Of a stretch of 64,000 bases of DNA, positions 49,556-57,961 are shown in pieces. The stretch covers positions 1,612,001 through 1,676,000 of the forward strand of contig JADJPV010000002.1 in assembly GCA_016713085.1 (NCBI GenBank). Direction: 5' to 3'. Under the pieces are notes generated by a model. It saw only the letters and a program-made list of their open reading frames with translations. It was not told where the DNA came from and did not search any database. Origin of the DNA: Chitinophagaceae bacterium (lineage in GTDB: Bacteria; Bacteroidota; Bacteroidia; Chitinophagales; Chitinophagaceae). The position numbers and the translations under genes are program-made. Position 1 is the first letter of the stretch, and the number at the start of each line of letters is the position of its first letter.

Positions 49556-49633
49556 GGACGACAGCAAATTTTTAACTAATAGATTCCAACATTTCATTTA
49601 AGTTAGCAGAATCATTCACATAACAGTGCACAC

Positions 49634-50008
49634 ATGAACTTTCTTGGCAATCTTATCTGGCTCATCTTTGGCGGCTTCTTCGCTGCACTGGGTTATTTTT
49701 TTGGAGGAATCGTTCTCTGCATCACCATTGTTGGGATTCCATTCGGACTGCAGTGTTTTAAATTGGCAGGTCTTGTGCTGTGGCCATTTGGCAAACAGGT
49801 GGTGAGCAATACAAGTCAAACTGGATGCCTGTCTGTTGTGGCCAATATCATCTGGATATTAGTTGGCGGATTGTGTGTTACCGTTACGCATCTTGTAATG
49901 GGTGCTCTTTTGTATATTACTATCATTGGCATTCCCTGGGGCAGGCAACATTTTAAATTGCTTGAAATTTCATTGATGCCATTTGGAAAAAAGATTGTGC
50001 AGGGATAG
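49634..50008 (+). CDS. YccF domain membrane protein
   Basis: A 124-aa protein with two related halves. Each has a membrane helix, then an IVGIPFGLQCFKLAGLVLWP or IIGIPWGRQHFKLLEISLMP motif, ending WPFGKQVV and MPFGKKIV. This is the YccF (DUF307) inner-membrane family of unknown function. It is intact and of normal length. Confidence 0.9.
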   Translation: MNFLGNLIWLIFGGFFAALGYFFGGIVLCITIVGIPFGLQCFKLAGLVLWPFGKQVVSNTSQTGCLSVVANIIWILVGGLCVTVTHLVMGALLYITIIGIPWGRQHFKLLEISLMPFGKKIVQG

Positions 50009-50103
50009 TAAAAGAAATAATAAATGAAGAATTAAAAATGAGGGATGAGAAAGTAACAGAAGAAAATAAACACAGCTTTTTTTTAACGTTTGTAACTTTT
50101 TAT

Positions 50104-50892
50104 ATGAAATCAATATCAACCAGCCTGATGCTCTTCTTTGTTTTATGTACAAATGTTTCTACCGCACAAAAAACATATGTGAATACTCCACCTGAAATTT
50201 CACCAATGCCCATGAAACCGGAAATGACGGAGATCTGGAACCCTGAAGTAAAACTGGTTACTCCCGGCAAAAAAACTGGCGAAGCCCCTTCTGATGCTAT
50301 CATTTTATTTGATGGTAAAAATCTTGATCAGTGGATAAGTCAGAAAGACAAATCAAAACCTGCTCCCTGGAAAATAATCAACAACGATTACTTCGAAGTG
50401 GTTCCCGCTTCTGGTGGTATTCAAACAAAGATGGCATTTGGTGATTGCCAGCTGCATATTGAATGGAGTGCACCTGATGCGGTTGAAAACGGCGGGCAGG
50501 CAAGAGGAAACAGTGGTTTGTTTTTTCAGAACCGGTATGAACTGCAGATACTCGATTCGTACAACAACAGAACTTACAGTAACGGCCAGGCAGGAAGTAT
50601 TTATAAAGATCATCCTCCGTTAGTAAATGCTATGCGTACCCCGCAGGAATGGAACGTGTATGATGTAATTTATACTGCACCACGGTTTAAAGCCGATGGA
50701 CAATTAGATGCTCCTGCAAGAATTACCGTGTTACATAATGGTGTAGTGGTGCAGAACAATGTAACCATTCACGGCCTTACATATTATACCGGCTTACACA
50801 ACTACCATTCTGCACATACTGAAGATGTGATTTCTTTACAGGATCACGATTCCAAAGTACAATTCAGAAATATCTGGATCAGGAAATTGTAG
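50104..50892 (+). CDS. DUF1080 (3-keto-disaccharide hydrolase-like) secreted protein
   Basis: About 262 aa from MKSISTSLMLFFVLCTNVST; 22 more codons upstream are open but AT-rich and unlikely. Domain signatures include AIILFDGKNLDQWISQKDKS, DYFEVVPASGGIQTK, GNSGLFFQNRYELQILDSYN and GQAGSIYKDHPPLVNAM. The lectin-like jelly-roll family includes keto-glycoside hydrolases. Expected in the periplasm. Confidence 0.9.
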   Translation: MKSISTSLMLFFVLCTNVSTAQKTYVNTPPEISPMPMKPEMTEIWNPEVKLVTPGKKTGEAPSDAIILFDGKNLDQWISQKDKSKPAPWKIINNDYFEVVPASGGIQTKMAFGDCQLHIEWSAPDAVENGGQARGNSGLFFQNRYELQILDSYNNRTYSNGQAGSIYKDHPPLVNAMRTPQEWNVYDVIYTAPRFKADGQLDAPARITVLHNGVVVQNNVTIHGLTYYTGLHNYHSAHTEDVISLQDHDSKVQFRNIWIRKL

Positions 50893-50999
50893 ATGCTGAA
50901 GAAGAAATAAGAAACCTGCAATCATTTTTCTGATCAGACTATTTACTTACATTGTTGAGTAAATAAATTCTGCTGTGCAGTTCATCTTACAATTGCTCC

Positions 51000-51578
51000 A
51001 TGAAAAGCAGTACACATAAACCCGCTTATTATGTCATCAACGGCATAACCATTTACAGGGTTATTGCTGCGCCAGTTTTACTGTTGATACTGCTGTTCAA
51101 ACAGTATGATCTTTTTAAATGGCTGCTCGTCTTCAGTTTTTTTACGGATTTCATTGATGGTTTCCTGGCAAGAAAGTTCAGAGTAACGAGCATCTTCGGC
51201 ACAAGACTAATTGTTGCGGCCATTGTTGGCTTGATTGTAATAAAACCCCTTTTCCTCAAACAGCACATGGTTCTTATTGGTCTGCTTTTAGCCTTGCATC
51301 TTACACAGATCATTTATTCATTTATCCGCTACGGCAAAATAACCAGCTTCCATACTTATTTTGCAAAAACAGCTGCCATCTTACAGGGTGTGTTCCTGAT
51401 TCTTGTTTTCTTTTTGCCAGAGCCTGTTCTTCCATTATTTTATGCAGCAGTAATTCTTACCGGGCTGGAACTGATTGAAGAAATTATTATGGTCAGCCTC
51501 CTGCCAAACTGGGAAGCCAATGTAAAAGGATTGTATTGGGTATTGAAAAAAAAGAAGCAGGAAAAGATTGCCCATTAA
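51000..51578 (+). CDS. CDP-alcohol phosphatidyltransferase family protein lacking two catalytic Asp
   Basis: A 192-aa polytopic protein in the right size range. The motif D-x2-D-G-x2-A-R-x8-G-x3-D-x3-D is only half present: DFIDGFLAR at residues 50-58 and Gly67, but 71 and 75 are Ile instead of Asp (GTRLIVAAIVG). The family usually has about eight more residues (roughly DSxGDDLT) between GTRL and VAAIVG, so an in-frame loss of about 24 bp would explain it. As given, the protein is probably inactive, unless the sequence has an error. Confidence 0.7.
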   Translation: MKSSTHKPAYYVINGITIYRVIAAPVLLLILLFKQYDLFKWLLVFSFFTDFIDGFLARKFRVTSIFGTRLIVAAIVGLIVIKPLFLKQHMVLIGLLLALHLTQIIYSFIRYGKITSFHTYFAKTAAILQGVFLILVFFLPEPVLPLFYAAVILTGLELIEEIIMVSLLPNWEANVKGLYWVLKKKKQEKIAH

Positions 51579-51677
51579 GAGTACCGGTTACCAAAACGAA
51601 ATACAGAACCTGCATGAAGAATTCCGGGTTGTATAAATGTCCGTAATTTCTGGCATACTGAACCTTATATTAAACAG

Positions 51678-51713
51678 CAATGCTTCTGCAACAGTATTGC
51701 TGCAGAAGCATTG
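51678..51713. terminator. Bidirectional hairpin between convergent genes
   Basis: Thirteen-base perfect arms CAATGCTTCTGCA / TGCAGAAGCATTG, 100 bp after the CDP-alcohol gene and 28 bp after the plug-barrel gene. T-tracts are short (TTTG on plus). Confidence 0.65.
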
Positions 51714-51740
51714 TTTGAAATGAATCTGTTTTTTATCAGT

Positions 51741-53258
51741 TTAAAAACTATACCTAACACCAATAGCTGAACTGAAATTATAAGATGTATTTCCTCCACC
51801 CTTTGGAAATACCGGGTTCAGTTCAAGCTGTATCCCTGCTCCAAGACCGCTGCAGAAATTATAATCAAACCTGGGTCCAATAACTGCATTAAACAGTGTT
51901 TGACTGTTACTGTACATACCGCCGCTGTATTTACTTTTTAAGTTTACAACCCCTGCCAATGCATGAACAGAGAAGGTATAACGATCATCCAGCCCTGCAT
52001 CTTTAAGCGGCACATAAGTGATTCCTGCCATTAAATTTAACTTTGTATATTTTGTACTGTTCATTGATCCTGCATTAAAACGTATATCTGCAGTAATACC
52101 GATTTTTGGATTCAGAAATCTTGTATACTCAAGTAATCCTCCATACAAATTAAAGCCAGGCTTAGCGTCTTCACGCAGCAGTGATCCTGCCAGAAATATC
52201 TGGTTGCGGGGAAAATCTCCACATACACTTAAAGAAGGTCCTTCATATTGATAATGCTTATAAAAAGACCAACCACCATCACCCATTCTGTTTTGTTCAA
52301 ACTGTCCGGTAAGCGGATTATAATATTCCCTGTAATCATAATAACCTTCTTCGTCTTCATCTTCTATATCACGGTAGCCGGCAACAGCAACTCCATTCTT
52401 GTATTCAATTTCTGTATACTCATACTCATCCCCGTAATCATCATACATTGAACTGTCGAAATGAACAGGTTTCCCGTTACAATCATAATAGGTTACTTCT
52501 TCATACATAAATCCATCGCTGTAATACTCACGGTAAATTTCTTTACGTACAGTACCATTTAAGTATTTGTACTGAATGGTTTCTGTTTCAACATTATTAT
52601 AACCTGTAAAAGGTTTGTATTTATACTCGGCAATTCCCCCTGCCCCGTATGTATCATCAGCTTTTGATTCCGTCTCCGTCTTTTTCTCCATGATCCTGTT
52701 CAATTTCTCTTTCCACAACGTACTTGAAACAGTTGCCCCCATATCACTGTAAGCAGGAGCTTTCCATTGGAGTTTATATCCGGGTGCAAATGTAACCTGG
52801 CTGTACTTTTTAGTATTTATGTTGTACTGAAAAGAGCTTTGTGAACCGGGCAAATCAGTCCATTTATATCCTTGCTGAATAACATTCACTGATCTTATTT
52901 CTTCAATAACACTGATGGGAATTGAATTGATATCTGAAACAACTGAGTTTAAATAGGCAGATTGATGTTGATTATCAAAATAAAAATTATCGATCCGCAT
53001 ACCTCCACCGGCAGTTTTATAATCATACTGAGAAGTGCGCTGAACCACATTATGTGTTTTCGGCGAACGGAGAATGGTTTCAGTAAGGTTGCCAATGGAA
53101 AATGATCTTTTTTCCAGTATTTGCTCAGACCCAATTACTGTTACAGGTACTGCCGGTTCTATGATAAGCCGTGGCTTTTGAGCATTAATAGAATTTGTAC
53201 AAAGCAGGATAAGCAGCAAGCAGCTGCTTATGCGGATGTGGGAATTTTTAGTAGACAT
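51741..53258 (-). CDS. Outer-membrane protein: plug-like N-terminal domain plus C-terminal beta-barrel
   Basis: About 505 aa from MSTKNSHIRISSCLLLILLC. After the signal peptide is a plug-like segment (VIGSEQILEKRSFSIGNLTE, GGGMRIDNFYFDNQHQ, ISVIEEIRSVNVIQQGYKW). The middle is acidic and tyrosine-rich (YREYYSDGFMYEEVTYYDCN, DEDEEGYYDYREYY). The last 180 residues look like a small barrel (FNLYGGLLEYTRFLNPKIGI to SSAIGVRYSF, ending in Phe). This plug-linker-barrel order is not a standard TonB receptor, which has a 22-strand barrel. Role unknown. Confidence 0.72.
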   Translation of the reverse strand: MSTKNSHIRISSCLLLILLCTNSINAQKPRLIIEPAVPVTVIGSEQILEKRSFSIGNLTETILRSPKTHNVVQRTSQYDYKTAGGGMRIDNFYFDNQHQSAYLNSVVSDINSIPISVIEEIRSVNVIQQGYKWTDLPGSQSSFQYNINTKKYSQVTFAPGYKLQWKAPAYSDMGATVSSTLWKEKLNRIMEKKTETESKADDTYGAGGIAEYKYKPFTGYNNVETETIQYKYLNGTVRKEIYREYYSDGFMYEEVTYYDCNGKPVHFDSSMYDDYGDEYEYTEIEYKNGVAVAGYRDIEDEDEEGYYDYREYYNPLTGQFEQNRMGDGGWSFYKHYQYEGPSLSVCGDFPRNQIFLAGSLLREDAKPGFNLYGGLLEYTRFLNPKIGITADIRFNAGSMNSTKYTKLNLMAGITYVPLKDAGLDDRYTFSVHALAGVVNLKSKYSGGMYSNSQTLFNAVIGPRFDYNFCSGLGAGIQLELNPVFPKGGGNTSYNFSSAIGVRYSF

Positions 53259-53408
53259 AACCATGTATTTAAAGGATGAAGATTCCTGTTAAATAAACCG
53301 GTTTCAGCAGCAAAGCCAAATCTTAAGTGATCAAAAGGAAGGATGAAGAACTGATACTAAAATAACAAATTAATCAGGAAAATAAAAATAATGGAGAATT
53401 ATAATCAA

Positions 53409-53618
53409 TTACAGGATCGATACATACAAATCTTCCACCTTCTTCCTTGCCCAGGGAGTTTTACGCAGAAAGGTTAAGCTCGATTTAATGCTGGGGTTAC
53501 TGATAAAACAATTGATGCGGATGCGTTCGCCCAGCTCCTCCCAGCCGAAATGTGCCACGAGTTCAGTTACAATAAACTCTAATGTTTTGCCATGCAGCGG
53601 GTCGTTTGATTGATTCAT
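53409..53618 (-). CDS. VF530 family (DUF2132) DNA-binding protein
   Basis: A 69-aa protein with the family signature throughout: NDPLHGKTLEFIVTELVAHF, GWEELGERIRINCF and NPSIKSSLTFLRKTPWARKK. Members are small DNA-binding proteins with an unknown biological role. Complete and intact. Confidence 0.93.
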   Translation of the reverse strand: MNQSNDPLHGKTLEFIVTELVAHFGWEELGERIRINCFISNPSIKSSLTFLRKTPWARKKVEDLYVSIL

Positions 53619-53846
53619 AAAATGAATTGTTCTTCTGTATTGCTGTCAAAAGTAGGACGTATGCAGGAACTGATGTGAAAAGATTTTGAGGCTTCTGTAT
53701 ATAATTGAAATGAAACAACTGTTTACGGTATGTTTCTGCGTAAGTAGTTTTACCTGGTAGTTTTATCATTTAATTTATTTCTTCATTTTTTTAGTAACTG
53801 CTCTGTAAATAACTAAGTAAACATGCTTAGTCAAACTTACTGTACC

Positions 53847-54093
53847 TACTGGTTTTTGAAACATAACATACCATTTTGTTTGTTCGCTTCAAAACTGAGC
53901 CTACATTTACTAAACAAATCCAATACCTGAAAAATTCAGGATCCAATACCGGTGAAAACCAAACAAATCCAAAAGCCCGTTTAAATCACGGCTCTATGAA
54001 ACCAAAGGATGGCTTCTGTACCCAAGGATGAAAGGACCAGAAACAGAAAAACTTGAAGCCTCATAATGGCCCCGCAACATTGCGGGGCTTTTT
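53847..54093 (+). ncRNA. Copy A of a three-member structured RNA family (novel, putative)
   Basis: Aligns with 60309-60544 and 60889-61157. In order: TACTGGTTTTTGAAACA; two 23-26 nt units beginning ATCCAATACC (53918, 53941); hairpin P1 AGCCCGT/ACGGCT (53974-53993); CTATGAAAC; P2 GGCTTC (54011-54016) pairing with GAAGCC (54055-54060), with an inner TGTaCC/GGAC(C)A; and terminator GCCCCGC/GCGGGGC plus T5. A short frame after the ATG stops after about 11 codons and is not shared with the other copies. Orientation follows the terminator T-run. Existence of a transcript is inferred. Confidence 0.6.
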
Positions 54094-54123
54094 ATTTCTC
54101 CCAATTATATTTTGGAGTTTGTC

Positions 54124-54900
54124 TTACCTCCATTCCATAATTACATCCCTGCCCAAACGGATAATGAGTAAACTAATAACCAGCAGAAATACATAGCGGA
54201 TAAACACATTGCCTTTTAAGATTGCAGCTTTGCTGCCAATATAACCGCCGAGCATATTACAAACCATCATAGGCAAAGCAAGTTTAAACAATACAGCTCC
54301 ATTGAGTAAAAAACCAATCAATGAAGCTGCATCAGCAATAGCATTAATAATTTTTGAAGTGGAAGATGCATGCAGGAAATTCATTCCGGCTACGCTTACA
54401 AATGCAAATACAAGTAAACTGCCTGTGCCGGGCCCGATAAAACCATTGTAAAAACCAATCACCGCTCCAATAGCTCCGCAAACAAAAAGAAAGGTTTTCC
54501 CTTTGTATTTCACTTCATGCACAGCGCCAAAATCTTTTTTGATAAATGTGTAAACAGCCAGCACAATAATTACTACAAGCAGCAATGGTTTAAATACCTC
54601 CGGGCGAATCAGCTCCATGACAAAGGTTCCACTGAAAGATGCAATGGCAGCAGTTATACCTGTAACAACTGCAACAGAAAGATCAACCCCTACCATGCGG
54701 ATATACTGAAATGCAGCAACAGCTGTACCTGCAACCGATGCAAACCGATTGGTGGCAATTACCTGCACATGTGTAAGTTCGGGAAACAGGATGAGCAGCA
54801 TGGGTACCTGTATTAAGCCGCCACCGCCAACAACAGCATCAATAAACCCTGCGAACAAAGCACCAAAGCAAATGATTACATAAATCCACCAGTCAAGCAT
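54124..54900 (-). CDS. TauE/SafE family membrane transporter
   Basis: A 258-aa protein with about eight membrane segments and internal-duplication motifs of the family: ALFAGFIDAVVGGGGLIQVP near the N-terminus and GFYNGFIGPGTGSLLVFAF in the second half. Members export or import sulfonates, sulfite or other anions; the substrate is not identifiable. It lies 44 bp downstream of a second TauE/SafE gene, as a likely two-gene operon. Confidence 0.92.
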   Translation of the reverse strand: MLDWWIYVIICFGALFAGFIDAVVGGGGLIQVPMLLILFPELTHVQVIATNRFASVAGTAVAAFQYIRMVGVDLSVAVVTGITAAIASFSGTFVMELIRPEVFKPLLLVVIIVLAVYTFIKKDFGAVHEVKYKGKTFLFVCGAIGAVIGFYNGFIGPGTGSLLVFAFVSVAGMNFLHASSTSKIINAIADAASLIGFLLNGAVLFKLALPMMVCNMLGGYIGSKAAILKGNVFIRYVFLLVISLLIIRLGRDVIMEWR

Positions 54901-54944
54901 GGCTGCAAAATAAAGAAGAATGATCTGAATAAAACAGGGGTTGT

Positions 54945-55604
54945 TTATTGTTTCAAAAAAATAAACACAGCACCTATCAGTGTTAACACTATCACCACTT
55001 TCCTGTAATTCTCATCTTTAATTCTATGAACAATTTTCAATCCCATCCAGAAACCAATTCCCAAAGCAGGCAATAACACAATATCCGTTTGTAAACTGGA
55101 TGCAGTAATATTCTTCCAGTAAAAAACCTGGAAAGGAAGTTTAAAGAGGTTGATGACCAAAAACACCCATGCAGCTGTACCAATAAAATCATTCTTAGGT
55201 AAACGCATGGCCAGAAAATAAATATTCGAGAATGCTCCGGCAAGGTTGCCCAGCATGGTGGTGAAGCCCGCCACCAAACCGGTACCGGATACAAATAAAG
55301 GATTCGTTGGTATGCTGATTGTTTTGCGAAATTCCATGTAAAGAATAATTACTACAGTAATAAGAATGATCAGGGCCATCACTTTTCTGAACACTTCTTC
55401 ATTCAAATCTTTTCCCACAAATACGCCAATTAAAATTCCAATGGCCATCCATGGTATCAGTTTCCAGAAATGCTTCCACTGTGCATGACGGTTGTAAAAA
55501 AATACAGCACCAATATCTGCCACACATAACAAGGGCAATACAATTCCGGTGGATGCCTTGCCTCCAAATACAATAGCCATAATGGTTACATTGAGCATGT
55601 CCAT
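54945..55604 (-). CDS. TauE/SafE family membrane transporter, N-terminus uncertain
   Basis: The ATG-started frame is 219 aa, shorter than its neighbour (258). In-frame upstream sequence encodes an additional membrane segment expected in the family (ALILLAAFIIGLSKAGLKGM) but has no ATG until 55688, and there the second codon is TAA (55683-55685). Either one base is wrong, a non-ATG start is used, or the first helix has been lost. The rest (FGGKASTGIVLPLLCVADIG, GTAAWVFLVINLFKLPFQVF) is normal for the family. Confidence 0.82.
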   Translation of the reverse strand: MDMLNVTIMAIVFGGKASTGIVLPLLCVADIGAVFFYNRHAQWKHFWKLIPWMAIGILIGVFVGKDLNEEVFRKVMALIILITVVIILYMEFRKTISIPTNPLFVSGTGLVAGFTTMLGNLAGAFSNIYFLAMRLPKNDFIGTAAWVFLVINLFKLPFQVFYWKNITASSLQTDIVLLPALGIGFWMGLKIVHRIKDENYRKVVIVLTLIGAVFIFLKQ

Positions 55605-55914
55605 GCCTTTTAACCCCGCTTTGGAAAGGCCAATAATAAATGCAGCCAGCAGGATGAGCGCCCAGTTGAGTGTTGAATAAGCTTACATGGCAGTATAAAA
55701 AATGACACAACCTGATAGTCATGACCTGAATTCTAAAAATGAATGAGTGTAATCATAGCAAAATTGAATTTTAATACCAACCTTAGCCAGTAGAATTGTA
55801 AGGTGATATGGTGTAAATCGGTTAGTGATAGCCCAAACAATCTATGAGTTTCAGCTAAACAGAACAGCTGTTTTATTCTCCTGAATGAATTAACTTACAA
55901 CAAACTCCTTATAT
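55605..55914. other. Divergent intergenic region
   Basis: About 310 bp between the TauE/SafE pair and the carboxylase operon. It contains the possible N-terminal extension of the TauE gene up to 55688 and presumably both promoters. I see no terminator or repeat. Confidence 0.4.
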
Positions 55915-56406
55915 ATGCCGAACAGTCTGCCAGTGTACAAAGTAAAAGTGAACGAATTTGAATTTGCTTTCACCAGAGAACAGATTGATGCTGTTGACCT
56001 CGTAAAAAAATCTTCCACAGAATTTAATCTCATTAAAGATCACCGCTCAGTAAATGCAAAACTGATAGAAGCTGACAATGATGCCAAGAAAATGACTATT
56101 GAAGTGGATGGTGAAAATTTCGATATTGAAATTAAAGATGAGCTGGACCAGGTGCTTGACAAGATGGGCTTTGGTGCTGTTGCCAATAAACAGATTAAAG
56201 AAATTAAAGCACCAATGCCGGGGCTGGTTCTGGAAATTGCTGTTACAGAAGGACAGGAAGTAAAAGAAGGTGATAAGCTATTGATTCTTGTTGCTATGAA
56301 AATGGAGAACAGTATTCTCATTCATACCAGTGCAACAATTAAACGTATTGCCGTTACTGCAGGACAGGCCGTTGATAAAGGACAGTTACTGGTTGAACTT
56401 GATTAA
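55915..56406 (+). CDS. Biotin carboxyl carrier subunit of an acyl-CoA carboxylase
   Basis: A 163-aa protein with a C-terminal biotinyl domain. The biotinylation motif AMKMEN (residue 127 region) is in the context KLLILVAMKMENSILIHT, followed by GQAVDKGQLLVELD. The N-terminal half (residues 1-95) has the lid-like part found in propionyl/acetyl-CoA carboxylase carriers. The biotin carboxylase gene starts 20 bp later. Confidence 0.92.
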   Translation: MPNSLPVYKVKVNEFEFAFTREQIDAVDLVKKSSTEFNLIKDHRSVNAKLIEADNDAKKMTIEVDGENFDIEIKDELDQVLDKMGFGAVANKQIKEIKAPMPGLVLEIAVTEGQEVKEGDKLLILVAMKMENSILIHTSATIKRIAVTAGQAVDKGQLLVELD

Positions 56407-56426
56407 TCATTTTTAGAAATTCTTTT

Positions 56427-57899
56427 ATGAAAAAAATATTGGTTGCCAATCGTGGAGAAATTGCTTTACGCATTATGCGGACGATCCGAAAAATGGGTAT
56501 TCAGTCTGTAGCTGTTTATAGTGATGTAGACAGACGTTCCCCGCATGTATTATTTGCAGATGAAGCAGTATGCCTTGGTGCGGCGCCATCAAGTGAATCG
56601 TATTTGAATGCAGACAAGATCATTGCCTTTGCAAAGGAATTAGGAGTGGATGCTATCCATCCCGGCTATGGTTTCCTTAGTGAGAATGCAGACTTTGCAC
56701 AGAAGGTGGAAGATGCAGGAATTACATTTATCGGTCCAAGCCCTGCAGCTATGCGGATCATGGGGTCAAAACTGGCAGCCAAAGAATGTGTAAAGAAATA
56801 CAATATTCCCATGGTACCGGGAATTGATAAAGCCATTGATGATATTCCATTGGCAAAAGAAACAGCGAAACAAATTGGTTATCCCATTCTCATCAAAGCA
56901 TCGGCAGGTGGTGGTGGTAAAGGAATGCGTATTGTTGAAAAAGAAGAAGACTTTGAAGAACAGATGCTGCGGGCCGTTAGTGAAGCAACTGCTTCATTTG
57001 GTGACGGATCTGTGTTTATTGAAAAGTATGTCAGTTCTCCCCGTCATATTGAAGTACAGGTAGTAGCCGATCAGCACGGAAATATCATTCATGGATTTGA
57101 ACGTGAATGCAGCATACAACGCCGTCATCAAAAAGTAATTGAAGAAACACCTTCGGCTATCATCACTCCTGAATTGCGTGAACAGATTGGTGATGCTGCT
57201 GTGATGGTGGCAAAAGCCTGTAACTATACCAGCACCGGTACAGTTGAATTTTTAATGGATGACAAACTGAATTTTTACTTCCTGGAAATGAATACCCGTT
57301 TGCAGGTAGAACATGCAGTGTCAGAAATGATCACCGGTCTTGACCTGGTGGAAGAACAGATTAAAATTGCAAGAGGTGAAGTATTGAGTTTTTCGCAGAA
57401 AGATCTTGTACTAAATGGACATGCCATTGAGCTGCGTGTATGTGCTGAAGATCCATTGAATAATTTCCTTCCTTCCATTGGCACTTTAACCAAATATGTA
57501 AAACCAACAGGCGAAGGAATTCGTGTGGATGATGGATATGAAGAAGGGATGGACATTTCTATTTATTATGATCCTATGATTGCCAAACTGGTTGTACATG
57601 GAAAAACAAGAACTGAAGCCATTCAAAAAATGCTGCAGGCAATCAAAGATTATAAGATTGAAGGTGTTGCCACTACCCTTCCCTTCGGCACATTTGTATT
57701 TGAACATGAAGCTTTTTTCTCCGGGCATTTTGATACACATTTTGTAAAAAACTATTACACACCTGAAAAAATAAAAGAAAAACATAAAGCCGATGCAGAG
57801 ATTGCAGCACTGGTTGCTTTAAAATACTGGATGGAAAAACAAACGATTACGCAACCTGTTAAACATAATGGCACAAGCTGGAAACGAAGGCTGGCTTAG
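56427..57899 (+). CDS. Biotin carboxylase subunit of an acyl-CoA carboxylase
   Basis: A 490-aa ATP-grasp enzyme: KKILVANRGEIALRIMRTIR, the HPGYGFLSENADFAQ motif, the ATP-binding KASAGGGGKGMRIV, FERECSIQRRHQKVIEETPS, and MNTRLQVEHAVSEM. It carboxylates biotin on the carrier using ATP and bicarbonate. The C-terminus is slightly longer than in fatty-acid AccC, as in propionyl-CoA carboxylase subunits. It is the middle gene of the three-gene carboxylase operon. Confidence 0.95.
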   Translation: MKKILVANRGEIALRIMRTIRKMGIQSVAVYSDVDRRSPHVLFADEAVCLGAAPSSESYLNADKIIAFAKELGVDAIHPGYGFLSENADFAQKVEDAGITFIGPSPAAMRIMGSKLAAKECVKKYNIPMVPGIDKAIDDIPLAKETAKQIGYPILIKASAGGGGKGMRIVEKEEDFEEQMLRAVSEATASFGDGSVFIEKYVSSPRHIEVQVVADQHGNIIHGFERECSIQRRHQKVIEETPSAIITPELREQIGDAAVMVAKACNYTSTGTVEFLMDDKLNFYFLEMNTRLQVEHAVSEMITGLDLVEEQIKIARGEVLSFSQKDLVLNGHAIELRVCAEDPLNNFLPSIGTLTKYVKPTGEGIRVDDGYEEGMDISIYYDPMIAKLVVHGKTRTEAIQKMLQAIKDYKIEGVATTLPFGTFVFEHEAFFSGHFDTHFVKNYYTPEKIKEKHKADAEIAALVALKYWMEKQTITQPVKHNGTSWKRRLA

Positions 57900-57907
57900 A
57901 TAAAATC

Positions 57908-57948
57908 AGAAATGAGGAATGAGAAATAAGAAATGAAAAATAAGAAAG
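57908..57948. repeat. Short purine-rich tandem GAAAT(G/A)A repeat
   Basis: Degenerate repeats of GAAATGAGGAATGAGAAATA type fill the short gap between the biotin carboxylase and carboxyltransferase genes. A similar AAATGAAGAATTAAAAATGA stretch lies upstream of the DUF1080 gene near 50022. Confidence 0.5.
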
Positions 57949-57961
57949 TAAATACAAACGC

